Below, in pieces: positions 38,501-54,700 of a stretch of DNA of 64,000 nucleotides (position 1 is its first letter; every line of letters starts with the position of its first letter). The position numbers were made by a program, and so were the translations under genes. Source of the DNA: Mastigias papua. Lineage: Eukaryota; Cnidaria; Scyphozoa; Rhizostomeae; Mastigiidae. The notes under the pieces were generated by a model, which worked only from the letters and a program-made list of their open reading frames with translations, was not told where the DNA came from and searched no databases. Location of the stretch: NCBI GenBank assembly GCA_964019165.1, contig OZ025268.1:13660359-13724358 (forward strand), written 5' to 3'.

Positions 38501-39409
38501 TCATCAGCTACACGTCTTTTACATCTATGGTTACACCGATGCCTGTGTTTTAGCCAATGTGTCATGCTCAAATTAGCCTTAGTCTCTGTTTTTACACTAT
38601 ATACAGCTTTAAAGTGCTTTACATGTCACAAACCTGACAATACTATGCAAGGCCTACAAGCACTATAAGTACGTGTGTAATAGCTCCAATACATAATCTA
38701 AGCATATTCCTAAAGTGAATCTAGCATTTATATTATTATATGACCATCAGAGTGGTCTTCATTGCTGTATTGTCAGACCTTGCACACATAAGTATTTTAG
38801 GCCAATCACAAGCAATGCCAATATGGGCATATACTGTTGTATGACTGAAACTGAATGGAAGTGCGTCAATCTCATACACTAAACGTCTTTTACATCTATG
38901 GCTACACCGATGCCAGAAGTTTCCAATGTTTCCTACTCAAATTAACCTTAGTCTCTGTTTGTACACTATATACAGCTGTAAAGTGCTTTACATGTCGCAA
39001 AACTGACAATACTAGGCAAGGCCTACAATCACTATAAGTACGTGTGTAATAGTTCCAAAAAATAATCTAAGCATATTCCTGCAGTGAATCTAGCATTTAT
39101 AATATCATATGACTATCAGATCAGTTGTTATTGCTGTATTGTCAGACCTTGCACACATACGTATTTAAAGCCCATCACAAGCAATGCTAATATGTGCATA
39201 TACTGTTCTATGACTGAATTTGAGTGGAAGTGCGGCAATCTCATACACTAAACGTCTTTTACATCCATGGTTGTACTGACGCCAGTAGTTTAGCCAACGC
39301 GTCCTTCTCAAATTAGCCGTAGTCTCTGTGTTTACACTATATACAGCGTTAAAGTGCTTTACATGATGAGAACATGACAATACTATGCAAGGCCTACAAT
39401 CACTATAAG

Positions 39410-42400
39410 TACGTGTGTAATAGCTCCAAAACATAATCTAAGCATATTCCTGCAGTGAATATAGCATTTATAATATCATATGACCATCAGATCAGTCGTT
39501 ATTGCTGTATTGTCAGACATTGCACACAAACTTATTTTAGGCCCATCACAAGCAATGCCAATATGTGCATATACTGTTGTATGAGTGACATTGAGAGGAA
39601 GTGCGTCAATCTCATACACTACACGTCTTTTACATCTATGGTTACACCGATGCCAGTAGTTTAGCTAATGTTTCCTACTCAAATTAGCCTTAGTCTCTGT
39701 TTTAACACTATATACAGCTTTAAAGTGCTTTACATGTCGCAAAACTGACAATACTATGCAAGGCCTAAAATCACTATAAGTACGTTTGTAATAGCTCCAA
39801 ACCATAATCTAAGCATATTCCTGCAGTGAATCTAGCATTTGTAATATCATATGAATATCAGATCAGTCGTCATTGCTGTATTCTCACACTTTGCACACAT
39901 GCTTATTTTAGGCCCATCACAAGCAATGCCAATATGTGCATATTCTGATGTATGACTGAGTTTGAGTGGAAGCGCGTCAATCTCATACACGAAACGTCTT
40001 TTACATCTATGGTTACACCGATGAGAGTAGTGTAGCTAATGGTTCCTACTCAAATTAGCCGTAGTCTCTGTTTTTACACTATATACAGCTTTAAAGTGCT
40101 TTACATGTTGAAAACATGACAATACTATGCAAGGCCTACAATCACTATAGGTACGTGTGTAATAGCTCCAAAACATAATCTAAGCATATTCCTGCAGTGA
40201 ATCTAGCATGTATAATATCAAATTACCATCAGATCAGTTGTTATTGCTGTATTGTCAGACCTTGCACACAAACGTATTTTAGGCCCATCACAAGCAATGC
40301 CAATATTGCCATATACTGTTTTATGAGTCAAATTGAGTGAAAGTGCGTCAATCTCATACACTACACGTCTTTTACATCTATGGTTACACCGACGCCTGTG
40401 TTGTAGCCAATGTTTCATACTCAAATTAGCCTTAATCTCTGTTTTTACACTATATACAGCTTTGAAGTACTTTACATGTCGCAAACCTGATAATACTATG
40501 CAAGGCCTGCAATCACTATAAGTACGTTTGTAATAGCTCCAAAACATAATCTAAGCATATTCCTGCAGTGAATCTAGTATTTCTAATATCATTTGACTAT
40601 TGGATCAGTAGTCATTGCTGTATTCTCACACTTTGCACACATGCTTATTTTAGGCCCATCACAAGCAATGCCAATATGTGCATATACTGATGTATGACTG
40701 AGTTTGAGTGGAAGTGCGTCAATCTCATACACGAAACGTCTTTTACATCTATGGTTACACCGATGACAGTAGTGTAGCTAATGGTTCCTACTCAAATTAG
40801 CCTTAGTCTCTGTTTTTACACTATATACAGCTTTAAAGTGCTTTACATGTCGCAAAACTGACAATACTATGCAAGGCCTACAATCACTATAAGTACGTGT
40901 GTAATAGCTCCAAAACATAATCTAAGCATATTCCTGCAGTGAATCTACCATTTATAATATCATATGACCATCAGATCAGTCGTTATTGCTGTATTGTCAG
41001 ACCTTGCACACATACGTATTTTAGGACCATCACAAGCAATGCCAATATGGGCATATACTGTTATATGAGTCAAATTGTGTGGAAGTGCGTCAATCTCATT
41101 CACGAAACGTCTTTTACCTCTATGGTTACACCGATGACTGTAGTGTAGCTAATGTTTCCTACTCAAATTGGCCGTAGTGTCTGTTTTAACACTATATACA
41201 GCTTTAAAGTGCTTTACATGTCGCAAAACTGACAATACTATGCAAGGCCTACAATCACTTTAAGTACGTGTGTAATAGCTCCAAAACATAATCTAAGCAT
41301 ATTCCTGCAGTGAATATAGCATTTATAATATCATATGACCATCAGATCAGTCGTTATTGCTGTATTGTCAGACATTGCACACAAACTTATTTTAGGCCCA
41401 TCACAAGCAATGCCAATATGTGCATATACTGTTGTATGAGTGACATTGAGAGGAAGTGCGTCAATCTCATACACTACACGTCTTTTACATCTATGGTTAC
41501 ACCGATGCCAGTAGTTTAGCTAATGTTTCCTACTCAAATTAGCCTTAGTCTCTGTTTTAACACTATATACAGCTTTAAAGTGCTTTATATGTCGCAAAAC
41601 TGACAATACTATGCAAGGCCTAAAATCACTATAAATACGTTTGTAATAGCTCCAAACCATAATCTAAGCATATTCCTGCAGTGAATCTAGCATTTGTAAT
41701 ATCATATGAATATCAGATCAGTCGTCATTGCTGTATTCTCACACTTTGCACACATGCTTATTTTAGGCCCATCACAAGCAATGCCAATATGTGCATATTC
41801 TGATGTATGACTGAGTTTGAGTGGAAGCGCGTCAATCTCATACACGAAACGTCTTTTACATCTATGGTTACACCGATGAGAGTAGTGTAGCTAATGGTTC
41901 CTACTCAAATTAGCCGTAGTCTCTGTGTTTACACTATATACAGCTTTAAAGTGCTTTACATGTTGAAAACATGACAATACTATGCAAGGCCTACAATCAC
42001 TATAGGTACGTGTGTAATAGCTCCAAAACATAATCTAAGCATATTCCTGCAGTGAATCTAGCATGTATAATATCAAATTACCATCAGATCAGTTGTTATT
42101 GCTGTATTGTCAGAACTTGCACACAAACGTATTTTAGGCCCATCACAAGCAATGCCAATATTGCCATATACTGTTTTATGAGTCAAATTGAGTGAAAGTG
42201 CGTCAATCTCATACACTACACGTCTTTTACATCTATGGTTACACCGACGCCTGTGTTGTAGCCAATGTTTCATACTCAAATTAGCCTTAATCTCTGTTTT
42301 TACACTATATACAGCTTTGAAGTACTTTACATGTCGCAAACCTGATAATACTATGCAAGGCCTGCAATCACTATAAGTACGTTTGTAATAGCTCCAAAAC

Positions 42401-42710
42401 ATAATCTAAGCATATTCCTGCAGTGAATCTAGTATTTCTAATATCATTTGACTATTGGATCAGTAGTCATTGCTGTATTCTCACACTTTGCACACATGCT
42501 TATTTTAGGCCCATCACAAGCAATGCCAATATGTGCATATACTGATGTATGACTGAGTTTGAGTGGAAGTGCGTCAATCTCATACACGAAACGTCTTTTA
42601 CATCTATGGTTACACCGATGACAGTAGTGTAGCTAATGGTTCCTACTCAAATTAGCCTTAGTCTCTGTTTTTACACTATATACAGCTTTAAAGTGCTTTA
42701 CATGTCGCAA
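39410..42710. repeat. Higher-order repeat, period 1855 bp (5 monomers)
   Basis: About 1.45 kb at 39410-40855 recurs at 41265-42710 almost unchanged, including rare private variants (ATTGAGAGGAAGTGCG, ATATGAATATCAG, ATTTGACTATTGGATC). The offset is 1855, five times 371. The block between (about 40870-41265) recurs near 43840-44235, an offset of 2968, eight monomers. Confidence 0.9.
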
Positions 42711-45700
42711 CACTGACAATACTATGCAAGGCCTACAATCACTATAAGTACGTGTGTAATAGCTCCAAACCATAATCTAAGCATATTCCTGCAGTGAATC
42801 CAGCATTTATAACATCATATGACCATCAGATCAGTCGTTATTGCTGTATTCTCACACTTTGCACACATGCTTATTTTAGGCCCATCACAAGCAATGGCAA
42901 TATGTGCATATTCTGATGTATAACTGAGTTTGAGTGGAGGCGCGTCAATCTCATACACGAAACGTCTTTTACATCTATGGTTACACCGATGACAGTAGTA
43001 TAGCTAATGGTTCCTACTCAAATTAGCCGTAGTCTCTATTGTTACACTATATACAGCTTTAAAGTGCTTTACATGTTGAAAACATGACAATACTATGCAA
43101 GGCCTACAATCACTATAGGTACCTGTGTAATAGCTCCAAAACATAATCTAAGCATATTCCTGCAGTGAATCTAGCATGTATAATATCAAATTACCATCAG
43201 ATCAGTTGTTATTGCTGTATTGTCAGACCTTGAACACATACGTATTTTAGGCCCATCACAAGCAATGCCACTATTGCCATATACTGTTTTATGAGTCAAA
43301 TTGAGTGAAAGTGCGTCAATCTCATACACTACACGTCTTTTACATCTATGGTTACACCGATGACAGTAGGGTAGCTAATGGTTCCTACTCAAATTAGCCT
43401 TAGTCTCTGGTTTTACACTATATACAGCTTTGAAGTACTTTACATGTCGCAAAGCTGACAATACTATGCAAGGCCTACAATCATTATAAGTACGTGTGTA
43501 AAAGCTCCAAAACATAATCTAAGCATATTCCTGCAGTGAATTTAGCATTTGTAATATCATATGACTATCAGATCAGTCGTCATTGCTGTATTCTCACACT
43601 TTGCACACATGCTTATTTTAGGCCCATCACAAGCAATGCCAATATGTGCATATACTGATGGATGACTGAGTTTGAGTGGAAGTGCGTCAATCTCATACAC
43701 GAAACGTCTTTTACATCTATGGCTACACGGATGCCAGTAGTTTAGCCAACGTGTCCTTCTCAAATTAGCCTTAGTCTCTGTGTTTACACTATATACAGCT
43801 TTAAAGTGCTTTACATGTCGCAAAACTGACAATACTATGCAAGGCCTACAATCACTATAAGTACGTGTGTAATAGCTCCAAAACATAATCTAAGCATATT
43901 CCTGCAGTGAATCTAGCATTTATAATATCATATGACCATCAGATCAGTCGTTATTGCTGTATTGTCAGACCTTGCACACATACGTATTTTAGGACCATCA
44001 CAAGCAATGCCAATATGGGCATATACTGTTATATGAGTCAAATTGTGTGGAAGTGCGTCAATCTCATTCACGAAACGTCTTTTACCTCTATGGTTACACC
44101 GATGACTGTAGTGTAGCTAATGTTTCCTACTCAAATTGGCCGTAGTCTCTGTTTTAACACTCTATACAGCTTTAAAGTGCTTTACATGTCGCAAAACTGA
44201 CAATACTATGCAAGGCCTACAATCACTTTAAGTACGTGTGTAATAGCTCCAAAACATAATCTAAGCATATTCCTGCAGTGAATCTAGCATTTATAATTTC
44301 TTACGACCATCAGATCGGTCCTCATTGCTGTATTGTCAGACCTTGCACACATACGTATTTAAAGCCCATCACAGGCAATGCCAATATTGGCATATACTGT
44401 TGTATGAGTGAAGTTGAGTGGAAGTGCGTCAATCTCATACACTAAAGGTCTGTTACATCCATGGTTGCACTGATGCCAGTAGTTTAGGTAATGTTTCCTA
44501 CTCAAATTAGCCTTAGTCTCTGTTTTTACCCAACATAGAGCTTTAGAGTGCTTTACATGTCGCAAAACTGACAATAATATGCAAGGCCTACAATCACTAT
44601 AAGTACGTGTGTAATAGCTCCAAAACATAATCTAAGCATATTCCTGCAGTGAATCTAGCATTTGTAATATCAAATGACCATCAGATCAGTAGTCATTGCT
44701 GTATTCTCACACTTTGCACACATGCTTATTTTAGGCCCATCACAAGCAATGCCAATATGTGCATTTACTGATGTATGACTGATTTTGAGTGGAAGTGCGT
44801 CAATCTCACCCGCTAAACGTCTTTTACATCTATGGTTACACTGATGCCAGTACTTTAGCTAATGTTTCCTACTCAATTTAGCCTTAGTCTCTGTTTTTAC
44901 ACTATATACAGCTTTACAGTGCTTTACATGTCGCAAAACTGACAATGCTATGCAATGCCTACAATCACTATAAGTACGTGTGTAATAGCTCCAAAACATA
45001 ATCTAAGCATATTCCTGCAGTGAATCTAGCATTTGTAATATCATATGACTATCAGGTCAGTCGTCATTGCTGTATTCTCACACTTTGCACACATGCTTAA
45101 TTTAGGCCCATCACAAGCAATGCCAATATGTGCATATACTGTTCTATGACTGAATTTGAGTGGAAGTGCGTCACTCTCATTCGCTAAACGTCTGTTACAT
45201 CTATGGTAACACGGATGCCAGTAGTTAAGGTAATGTGTCCTAACCAAATTAGCCTTAGTCTCTGATTTTACACTATATACAGCTTTAAAGTGCTTTACAT
45301 GTCGCAAAACTGACAATACTATGCAAGGCCTACAATCACTATAAGTACGTTTGTAATAGCTCCAAAACATAATCTAAGCATATTCGTGCAGTGAATCTAT
45401 CATTTATAATATCAAATGACCATCAGATCAGTTGTTATTGCTGTATTGTCAGACCTTGCACACAAACGTATTTTAGGCCCATCACAAGCAATGCCAATAT
45501 TGCCATATACTGTTTTATGAGTCAAATTGAGTGAAAGTGCGTCAATCTCATACACTACACGTCTTTTACATCTATGGTTACACCGATGACAGTAGTGTAG
45601 CTAATGGTTCCTACTCAAATTAGCCTTAGTCTCTGTTTTTGCACTATATCCAGCTTTAAAGTGCTTTACATGTCGCAAAACTGACCATACTATGCAAGGC

Positions 45701-48700
45701 CTACAATCACTTTAAGTACGTGTGTAATAGCTCCAAAACATAATCTGAGCATATTCCTGCAGTGAATTTAGCATTTATAATATCATATGACCATGAGATT
45801 TGTCGTCATTGCTGTATTCTCACACTTTGCACACATGCTTATTTTAGGCCCATCACAAGCAATGCCAATATGTGCATATACTGATGTATGACTGAGTTTG
45901 AGTGGACGTGCGTCAATCTCATACACGAAACGTCTTTTACATCTATGGCTACACGGATGCCAGTAGTTTAGCCAACGTGTCCCTCTCAAATTAGCCTTAG
46001 TCTCTGTTTTTACACTATATACAGCTTTACAGTGCTTTACATGTCGCAAAACTGACAATACTATGCAATGCCTACAATCACTATAAGTACGTGTGTAATA
46101 GCTCCAAAACATAATCTAAGCATATTCCTGCAGTGAATCTAGCATTTTAATATCATATGACTATCAGGTCAGTCGTCATTGCTGTATTCTCACACTTTGC
46201 ACACATGCTTATTTTAGGCCCATCACAAGCAATGCCAATATGTGCATATACTGATGTATGACTGAGTTTGAGTGGAAGTGCGTCAATCTCATACACGAAA
46301 CGTCTTTTACATCTATGGCTACACGGATGCCAGTAGTTAAGCCAACGTGTCCCTCTCAAATTAGCCTTAATCTCTGTTTTTACACTATATACAGCTTTAA
46401 AGTGCTTTACATGTCGCAAAACTGACAATACTATGCAAGGCCTACAATCACTTTAAGTACGTGTGTAATAGCTCCAAAACATAATCTAAGCATATTCCTG
46501 CAGTGAATCTAGCATTTATAATATCATATGACCATCAGATCAGTCGTTATTGCTGTATTGTCAGACCTTGCACACATACGTATTTTAGCCCCATCACAAG
46601 CAATGGCAATATGGGCATATACTGTTCTATGACTGAATTTGAGTGGAAATGCGGCAATCTTATACACTAAACGTCTTTTACATCCATGGTTGTACTGATG
46701 CCAGTAGTTTAGCCAACGTGTCCTTCTCAAATTAGCCTTAGTCTCTGTGTTTACACTATATACAGCTTTAAAGTGCTTTACATGTCGCAAAACTGACAAT
46801 ACTATGCAAGGCCTACAATCACTATAAGTACGTGTGTAATAGCTCCAAAACATAATCTAAGCATATTCCTGCAGTGAATCTAGCATTTATAATATCATAT
46901 GACCATCAGATCAGTCGTCATTGCTGTATTGTCAGACCTTGTACACATACGTAATTTAGGCCCACCACAAGCAATGCCAATTTGTGCACATACTGTTGCA
47001 TGATTGAAATTAAGGTGAAGTGAGTCAATCTCATCCGCTAAGCGTCTTTTACATCTATGGTTACACCGATGCCAGTAGTTTAGCTAATGTTTCCTACTCA
47101 AATTAGCCTTAGTCTCTGTTTTTACACAATAGAGAGCTTTAAAGTGTCGCATAGCTGACACTACTATGCACAGCCTACAATCACTATAAGTACGTTTGTA
47201 ATAGCTCCAAAACATAATCTAAGCATATTCCTGCAGTGAATCTAGCATTTATAATATCATATGACCATCAGATCAGTCGTCATTGCTGTATTGTCAGACC
47301 TTGAACACATACGTATTTTAGGCCCATTATAGTCAATGCTAATGTGTGCATATACTGTTGTATGATTGAAATTGAGTGGAAGTGCGTCAATCTCACCCGC
47401 TAAACGTCATTTACATCTATGGTTACACTGATGCCAGTAGTTTAGCTAATGTTTCCTACTGAATTTAGCCTTAGTCTCTGTTTTTACACTATATACAGCT
47501 TTACAGTGCTTTACATGTCGCAAAACTGACAATACTATGCAATGCCTACAATCACTATAAGTACGTGTGTAATAGCTCCAAAACATAATCTAAGCATATT
47601 CCTGCAGTGAATCTAGCATTTGTAATATCATATGACTATCAGGTCAGTCGTCATTGCTGTATTCTCACACTTTGCACACATGCTTATTTTAGGCCCATCA
47701 CAAGCAATGCCAATATGTGCATATACTGTTCTATGACTGAATTTGAGTGGAAGTGCGGCAATCTCATACACTAAACATCTTTTACATCTATGGTTACACT
47801 GATGCCAGTAGTTTAGCTAATGTTTCCTACTCAAATTAGTCTTAGTCTCTGGTTTTACACTATATGCAGCTTTAACGTGCTTTACATGTCGCAAAACTGA
47901 CAATACTATCCAAGGCCTACAATCACTATAAGTACGTGTGTAATAGCTCCAAAACATAATCTAAGCATATTCCTGCAGTGAATCTAGCATTTGTAATATC
48001 ATATGACTATCAGGTCAGTCGTCATTGCTGTATTCTCACACTTTGCACACATGCTTATTTTAGGCCCATCACAAGCAATGCCAATATGTGCATATACTGT
48101 TCTATGACTGAATTTGAGTGGAAGTGCGTCACTCTCATTCGCTAAACGTCTGTTACATCTATGGTAACACGGATGCCAGTAGTTTAGGTAATGTGTCCTA
48201 ACCAAATTAGCCTTAGTCTCTGATTTTACACTATATACAGCTTTAAAGTGCTTTACATGTCGCAAAACTGACAATACTATGCAAGGCCTACAATCACTAT
48301 AAGTACGTTTGTAATAGCTCCAAAACATAATCTAAGCATATTCCTGCAGTGAATCTAGCATTTATAATATCAAATGACCATCAGATCAGTTGTTATTGCT
48401 GTATTGTCAGACCTTGCACACAAACGTATTTTAGGCCCATCAGAAGCAATGCCACTATTGCCATATACTGTTTTATGAGTCAAATTGAGTGAAAGTACGT
48501 CAATCTCATACACTACACGTCTTTTACATCTATGGTTACACCGATGACAGTAGGGTAGCTAATGGTTCCTTCTCAAATTAGCCTTAGTCTCTGGTTTTAC
48601 ACTATATACAGCTTTGAAGTACTTTACATGTCGCAAAGCTGACAATACTATGCAAGGCCTACAATCACTATAAGTACGTGTGTAATAGCTCCAAAACTTA

Positions 48701-51700
48701 ATCTAAGCATATTCCTGCAGTGAATCCAGCATTTATAACATCATATGACCATCAGATCAGTCGTTATTGCTGTATTGTCAGACCTTGCACACAAACGTAT
48801 TTTAGGCCCATCACAAGCAATGCCAATATTGCCATATACTGTTTTATGAGTCAAATTGAGTGAAAGTGCGTCAATCTCATACACTACACGTCTTTTACAT
48901 CTATGGTTACACCGATGACAGTAGTGTAGCTAATGGTTCCTACTCAAATTAGCCTTAGTCTCTGTTTTTTCACTATATACAGCTTTGAAGTACTTTACAT
49001 GTCGCAAAGCTGACAATCCTATGCAAGGCCCACAATCACTATAAGTACGTGTGTAATAGCTCCAAAACATAATCTAAGCATATTCCTGCAGTGAATCTAG
49101 CATTTGTAATATCATTTGACTATCAGATCAGTAGTCATTGCTGTATTCTCACACTTTGCACACATGCTTATTTTAGGCCCATCACAAGCAATGCCAATAT
49201 GTGCATATACTGATGTATGACTGATTTTGAGTGGAAGTGCGTCAATCTCATACACGAAACGTCTTTTACATCTATGGTTACACCGATGACAGTAGTGTAG
49301 CTAATGGTTCCTACTCAAATTGGCCGTAGTCTCTGTTTTAACACTATATCCAGCTTTAAAGTGCTTAACATGTCGCAAAACTGACCATACTATGCAAGGC
49401 CTACAATCACTATAAGTACGTGTGTAATAGCTCCAAAACATAATCTAAGCATATTCCTGCAGTGAATCTAGCATTTGTAATATCATATGACTATCAGATC
49501 AGTCATCATTGCTGTATTCTCACACTTTGCACACATGCTTATTTTAGGCCCATCACAAGCAATGCCAATATGTGCATATACTGATGTATGACTGAGTTTG
49601 AGTGGACGTGCGTCAATCTCATACACGAAACGTCTTTTACATCTATGGCTACACGGATGCCAGTAGTTTAGCCAACGTGTCCCTCTCAAATTAGCCTTAG
49701 TCTCTGTTTTTACACTATATACAGCTTTAAAGTGCTTTACATGTCGCAAAAGTGACAATACTATGCAAGGCCTACAATCACTATAAGTACGTGTGTAATA
49801 GCTCCAAAACATAATCTAAGCATATTCCTGCAGTGAATCTAGCATTTATAATATCATATGACCATCAGATCAGTCGTCATTGCTGTATTGTCAGACCTTG
49901 CACACATACGTATTTTAGGCCCATTATAATCAATGCTAATGTGTGCATATACTGTTGTATGATTGAAATTGAGTGGAAGTGCGTCAATCTCACCCGCTAA
50001 ACGTCATTTACATCTATGGTTACACTGATGCTAGTAGTTTAGCTAATGTTTCCTACTCAATTTAGCCTTAGTCTCTGTTTTTACACTATATACAGCTTTA
50101 CAGTGCTTTACATGTCGCAAAACTGACAATACTATGCAATGCCTACAATCACTATAAGTACGTGTGTAATAGCTCGAAAACATAATCTAAGCATATTCCT
50201 GCAGTGAATCTAGCATTTGTAATATCATATGACTATCAGGTCAGTCGTCATTGCTGTATTCTCACACTTTGCACACATGCTTATTTTAGGCCCATCACAA
50301 GCAATGCCAATATGTGCATATACTGATGTATGACTGAGTTTGAGTGGAAGTGCGGCAATCTCATACACTAAACGTCTTTTACATCCATGGTTGTACTGAT
50401 GCCAGTAGTTTAGCCAACGTGTCCATCTCAAATTAGCCTTAGTCTCTGATTTTACTATATACAGCTTTAAAGTGCTTTACATGTCGCAAAACTGACAATA
50501 CTATGCAAGGCCTACAATCACTATAAGTACGTTTGTAATAGCTCCAAAACATAATCTAAGCATATTCCTGCAGTGAATCTAGCATTTGTAATATCATATG
50601 ACTATCAGGTCAGTCGTCATTGCTGTATTCTCACACTTTGCACACATGCTTATTTTAGGCCCATCACAAGCAATGCCAATATGTGCATATACTGTTCTAT
50701 GACTGAATTTGAGTGGAAGTGCGTCACTCTCATTCGCTAAACGTCTTTTACATCTATGGTTACACCGATGACAGTAGTGTAGCTAATGGTTCCTACTCAA
50801 ATTAGCCGTAGTCTCTGTTTTTACACTATATACAGCTTTAAAGTGCTTTACATGTCGCAAAAGTGACAATACTATGCAAGGCCTACAATCACTATAAGTA
50901 CGTGTGTAATAGCTCCAAAACATAATCTAAGCATATTCCTGCAGTGAATCTAGCATTTATAATATCATATGACCATCAGATGAGTCGTTATTGCTGTATT
51001 GTCAGACCTTGCAAACATACTTATTTTAGCCCCATCACAAGCAATGGCAATATGGGCATATACTGTTCTATGACTGAATTTGAGTGGAAATGCGGCAATC
51101 TTATACACGAAACGTCTTTTACATCTATGGCTACACGGATGCCAGTAGTTTAGCCAACGTGTCCCTCTCAAATTAGCCTTAGTCTCTGTGTTTACACTAT
51201 ATACAGCTTTAAAGTGCTTTACATGTCGCAAAACTGACAATACTATGCAAGGCCTACAATCACTATAAGTACGTGTGTAATAGCTCCAAAACATAATCTA
51301 AGCATATTCCTGCAGTGAATCTAGCATTTATAATATCATATGACCATCAGATCAGTCGTCATTGCTGTATTGTCAGACCTTGTACACATACGTATTTTAG
51401 GCCCACCACAAGCAATGCCAATTTGTGCACATACTGTTGCATGATTGAAATTAAGGTGAAGTGAGTCAATCTCATCCGCTAAGCGTCTTTTACATCTATG
51501 GTTACACCGATGCCAGTAGTTTAGCTAATGTTTCCTACTCAAATTAGCCTTAGTCTCTGTTTTTACACAATAGAGAGCTTTAAAGTGTCGCATAGCTGAC
51601 ACTACTATGCACAGCCTACAATCACTATAAGTACGTTTGTAATAGCTCCAAAACATAATCTAAGCATATTCCTGCAGTGAATCTAGCATTTATAATATCA

Positions 51701-54700
51701 TATGACCATCAGATCAGTCGTCATTGCTGTATTGTCAGACTTTGCACACATGCTTATTTTAGGCCCATCACAAGCAATGCCAATATGTGCATATACTGAT
51801 GTATGACTGAGTTTGAGTGGAAGTGCGTCAATCTCATACACTAAACGTCTTTTACATCTATGGTTACACCGATGACAGTAGTGTAGCTAATGGTTCCTAC
51901 TCAAATTAGCCTTAGTCTCTGTTTTTACACAATATAGAGCTTTAAAGTGCTTTACATGTCGTAAAACTGACAATACTATGCAAGGCCTACAATCACTATA
52001 AGTACGTGTGTAATAGCTCCATAACATAATCTAAGCATATTCCTGCAGTGAATCTAGCATTTATAATATCATATGACCATCAGATCAGTCGTTATTGCTG
52101 TATTGTCAGACCTTGCACACATACGTATTTTAGGCCCATCACAAGCAATGCCAATATGGGCATATACTGTTATATGAATGAGATTGTGTGGAAGTGCGTC
52201 AATTTCATTCACGAAACGTCTTTTACATCTATGGTTACACCGATGACTGTAGTGTAGCTAATGTTTCCTACTCAAATTAGCCTTAGTCTCTGTTTTTACA
52301 CAATATAGAGCTTTAAAGTGCTTTACATGTCGTAAAACTGACAATACTATGCAAGGCCTACAATCACTATAAGTACGTGTGTAATAGCTCCAAAACATAA
52401 TCTAAGCATATTCCTGCAGTGAATCTAGCATTTATAATATCATATCACCATCAGATCAGTCGTCATCTCTGTATTTTCACACATTGCCCACTAACGTATT
52501 TTAGGCCCATTACAGTCAATGCTAATGTGTGCATATACTGTTGTGTTTGAAATTGAGTCGAAGAGCGTTAGTCTCACCCGCTAAACGTCTTTTACATCTA
52601 TAGTTACACCGATGCCAGTAGTTTAGCTAATGTTTCCTACTCAAATTAGCCTTAGTCTCTGTGTTTACACAATATAGAGCTTTAAAGTGCTTTACATGTC
52701 GTAAAACTGACAATACTATGCAAGGCCTACAATCACTATAAGTACGTGTGTAATAGCTCCAAAACATAATCTAAGCATATTCCTGCAGTGAATCTAGCAT
52801 TTATAATATCATATCACCATCAGATCAGTCGTATTTGCTGTATTGTCAGACCTTGCACACATACTTATTTTAGGCCCATCACAGGCAATGCCAATATTTG
52901 CATATACTGTTGTATGATTCAAAATGAGTGTAAGTGCCTCAATCTCAGCCGCTAAACATCTTTTACATCTATGGTTACACTGATGCCAGTAGTTTAGCTA
53001 ATGTTTCCTACTCAAATTAGTCTTAGTCTCTGGTTTTACACTATATACAGCTTTAACGTGCTTTACATGTCGCAAAACTGACAATACTATCCAAGGCCTA
53101 CAATCACTATAAGTACGTGTGTAATAGCTCCAAAACATAATCTAAGCATATTCCTGCAGTGAATCTAGCATTTATAATTTCTTACGACCATCAGATCAGT
53201 CGTCATCGCTGTATTGTCAGACCTTGGACACATACGTATGTAAAGCCTATCACAGGCAATGCCAATATTGGCATATACTGTTATATGAGTGAAGTTGAGT
53301 GGAAGTGCGTTAAGCTCATACCTAACCGTCTGTTACATCCATGGTTGCACTGATGACAGTAGTTTAGGTAATGTTTCCTACTGAAATTAGCCTTAGTCTC
53401 TGTTTTTACACTATATACAGCTTTAAAATGCTTTACATGTCGTAAAACTGACAATACTATGCAAGGCCTACAATCACTATAAGTACGTGTGTAATAGCTC
53501 CAAAACATAATCTAAGCATATTCTTGCAGTGAATCTAGCATTTATAATATCATATGACCATCAGATCAGTCGTCATTGCTGTATTGTCAGACCTTGCACA
53601 CATACGTATCTTGGGCCCATCACAAGCAATGCCAATATTGGCATATACTGTTATATGAGTGAAATTGAGTGGAAGTGCGTCAATCTCATCCGCTAAACGT
53701 CTTTTACATCTATGGTTACACCGATGCCAGTGGTTTAGCTAATGTGTCCTACTCAAATTAGCCTTAGTCTCTGTTTTTACACAATATAGAGCTTTAAAGT
53801 GCTTTACATGTCGTAAAACTGACAATACTATGCAAGGCCTACAATCACTATAAGTACGTGTGTAATAGCTCCAAAACATAATCTAAGCATATTCCTGCAG
53901 TGAATCTAGCATTTATAATATCATATCACCATCAGATCAGTCGTCATCTCTGTATTTTCACACATTGCCCACAAACGTATTTTAGGCCCATTACGGTCAA
54001 TGCTAATGTGTGCATATACTGTTGTGTTTGAAATTGAGTGGAAGAGCGTTAGTCTCACCCGCTAAACGTCTTTTACATCTATGGTTACACCGATGCCAGT
54101 AGGTTAGCTAATGTTTCCTACTCAAATTAGTCTTAGTGTCTGCTTTTACACAATATACACCTTTAAAGTGCTTTACATGTCGTAAAACTGACAATACTAT
54201 GCAAGGCCTACAATCACTATAAGTACGTGTGTATTAGCTCCAAAACATAATCTAAGCATATTCCTGCAGTGAATCTAGCATTTATAATATCATATCACCA
54301 TCAGATCAGTCGTATTTGCTGTATTGTCAGACCTTGCACACATACTTATTTTAGGCCCATCACAAGCAATGCCAATATGTGCATATAATGTTGTATGATT
54401 CAAAATGAGTGGAAGTGCCTCAATCTCAGCCGCTAAACATCTTTTACATCTATGGTTACACTGATGCCAGTAGTTTAGCTAATGTTTCCTACTCAAATTA
54501 GTCTTAGTCTCTGGTTTTACACTATATACAGCTTTAACGTGCTTTACATGTCGCAAAACTGACAATACTATCCAAGGCCTACAATCACTATAAGTACGTG
54601 TGTAATAGCTCCAAAACATAATCTAAGCATATTCCTGCAGTGAATCTAGCATTTATAATTTCTTACGACCATCAGATCAGTCGTCATTGCTGTATTGTCA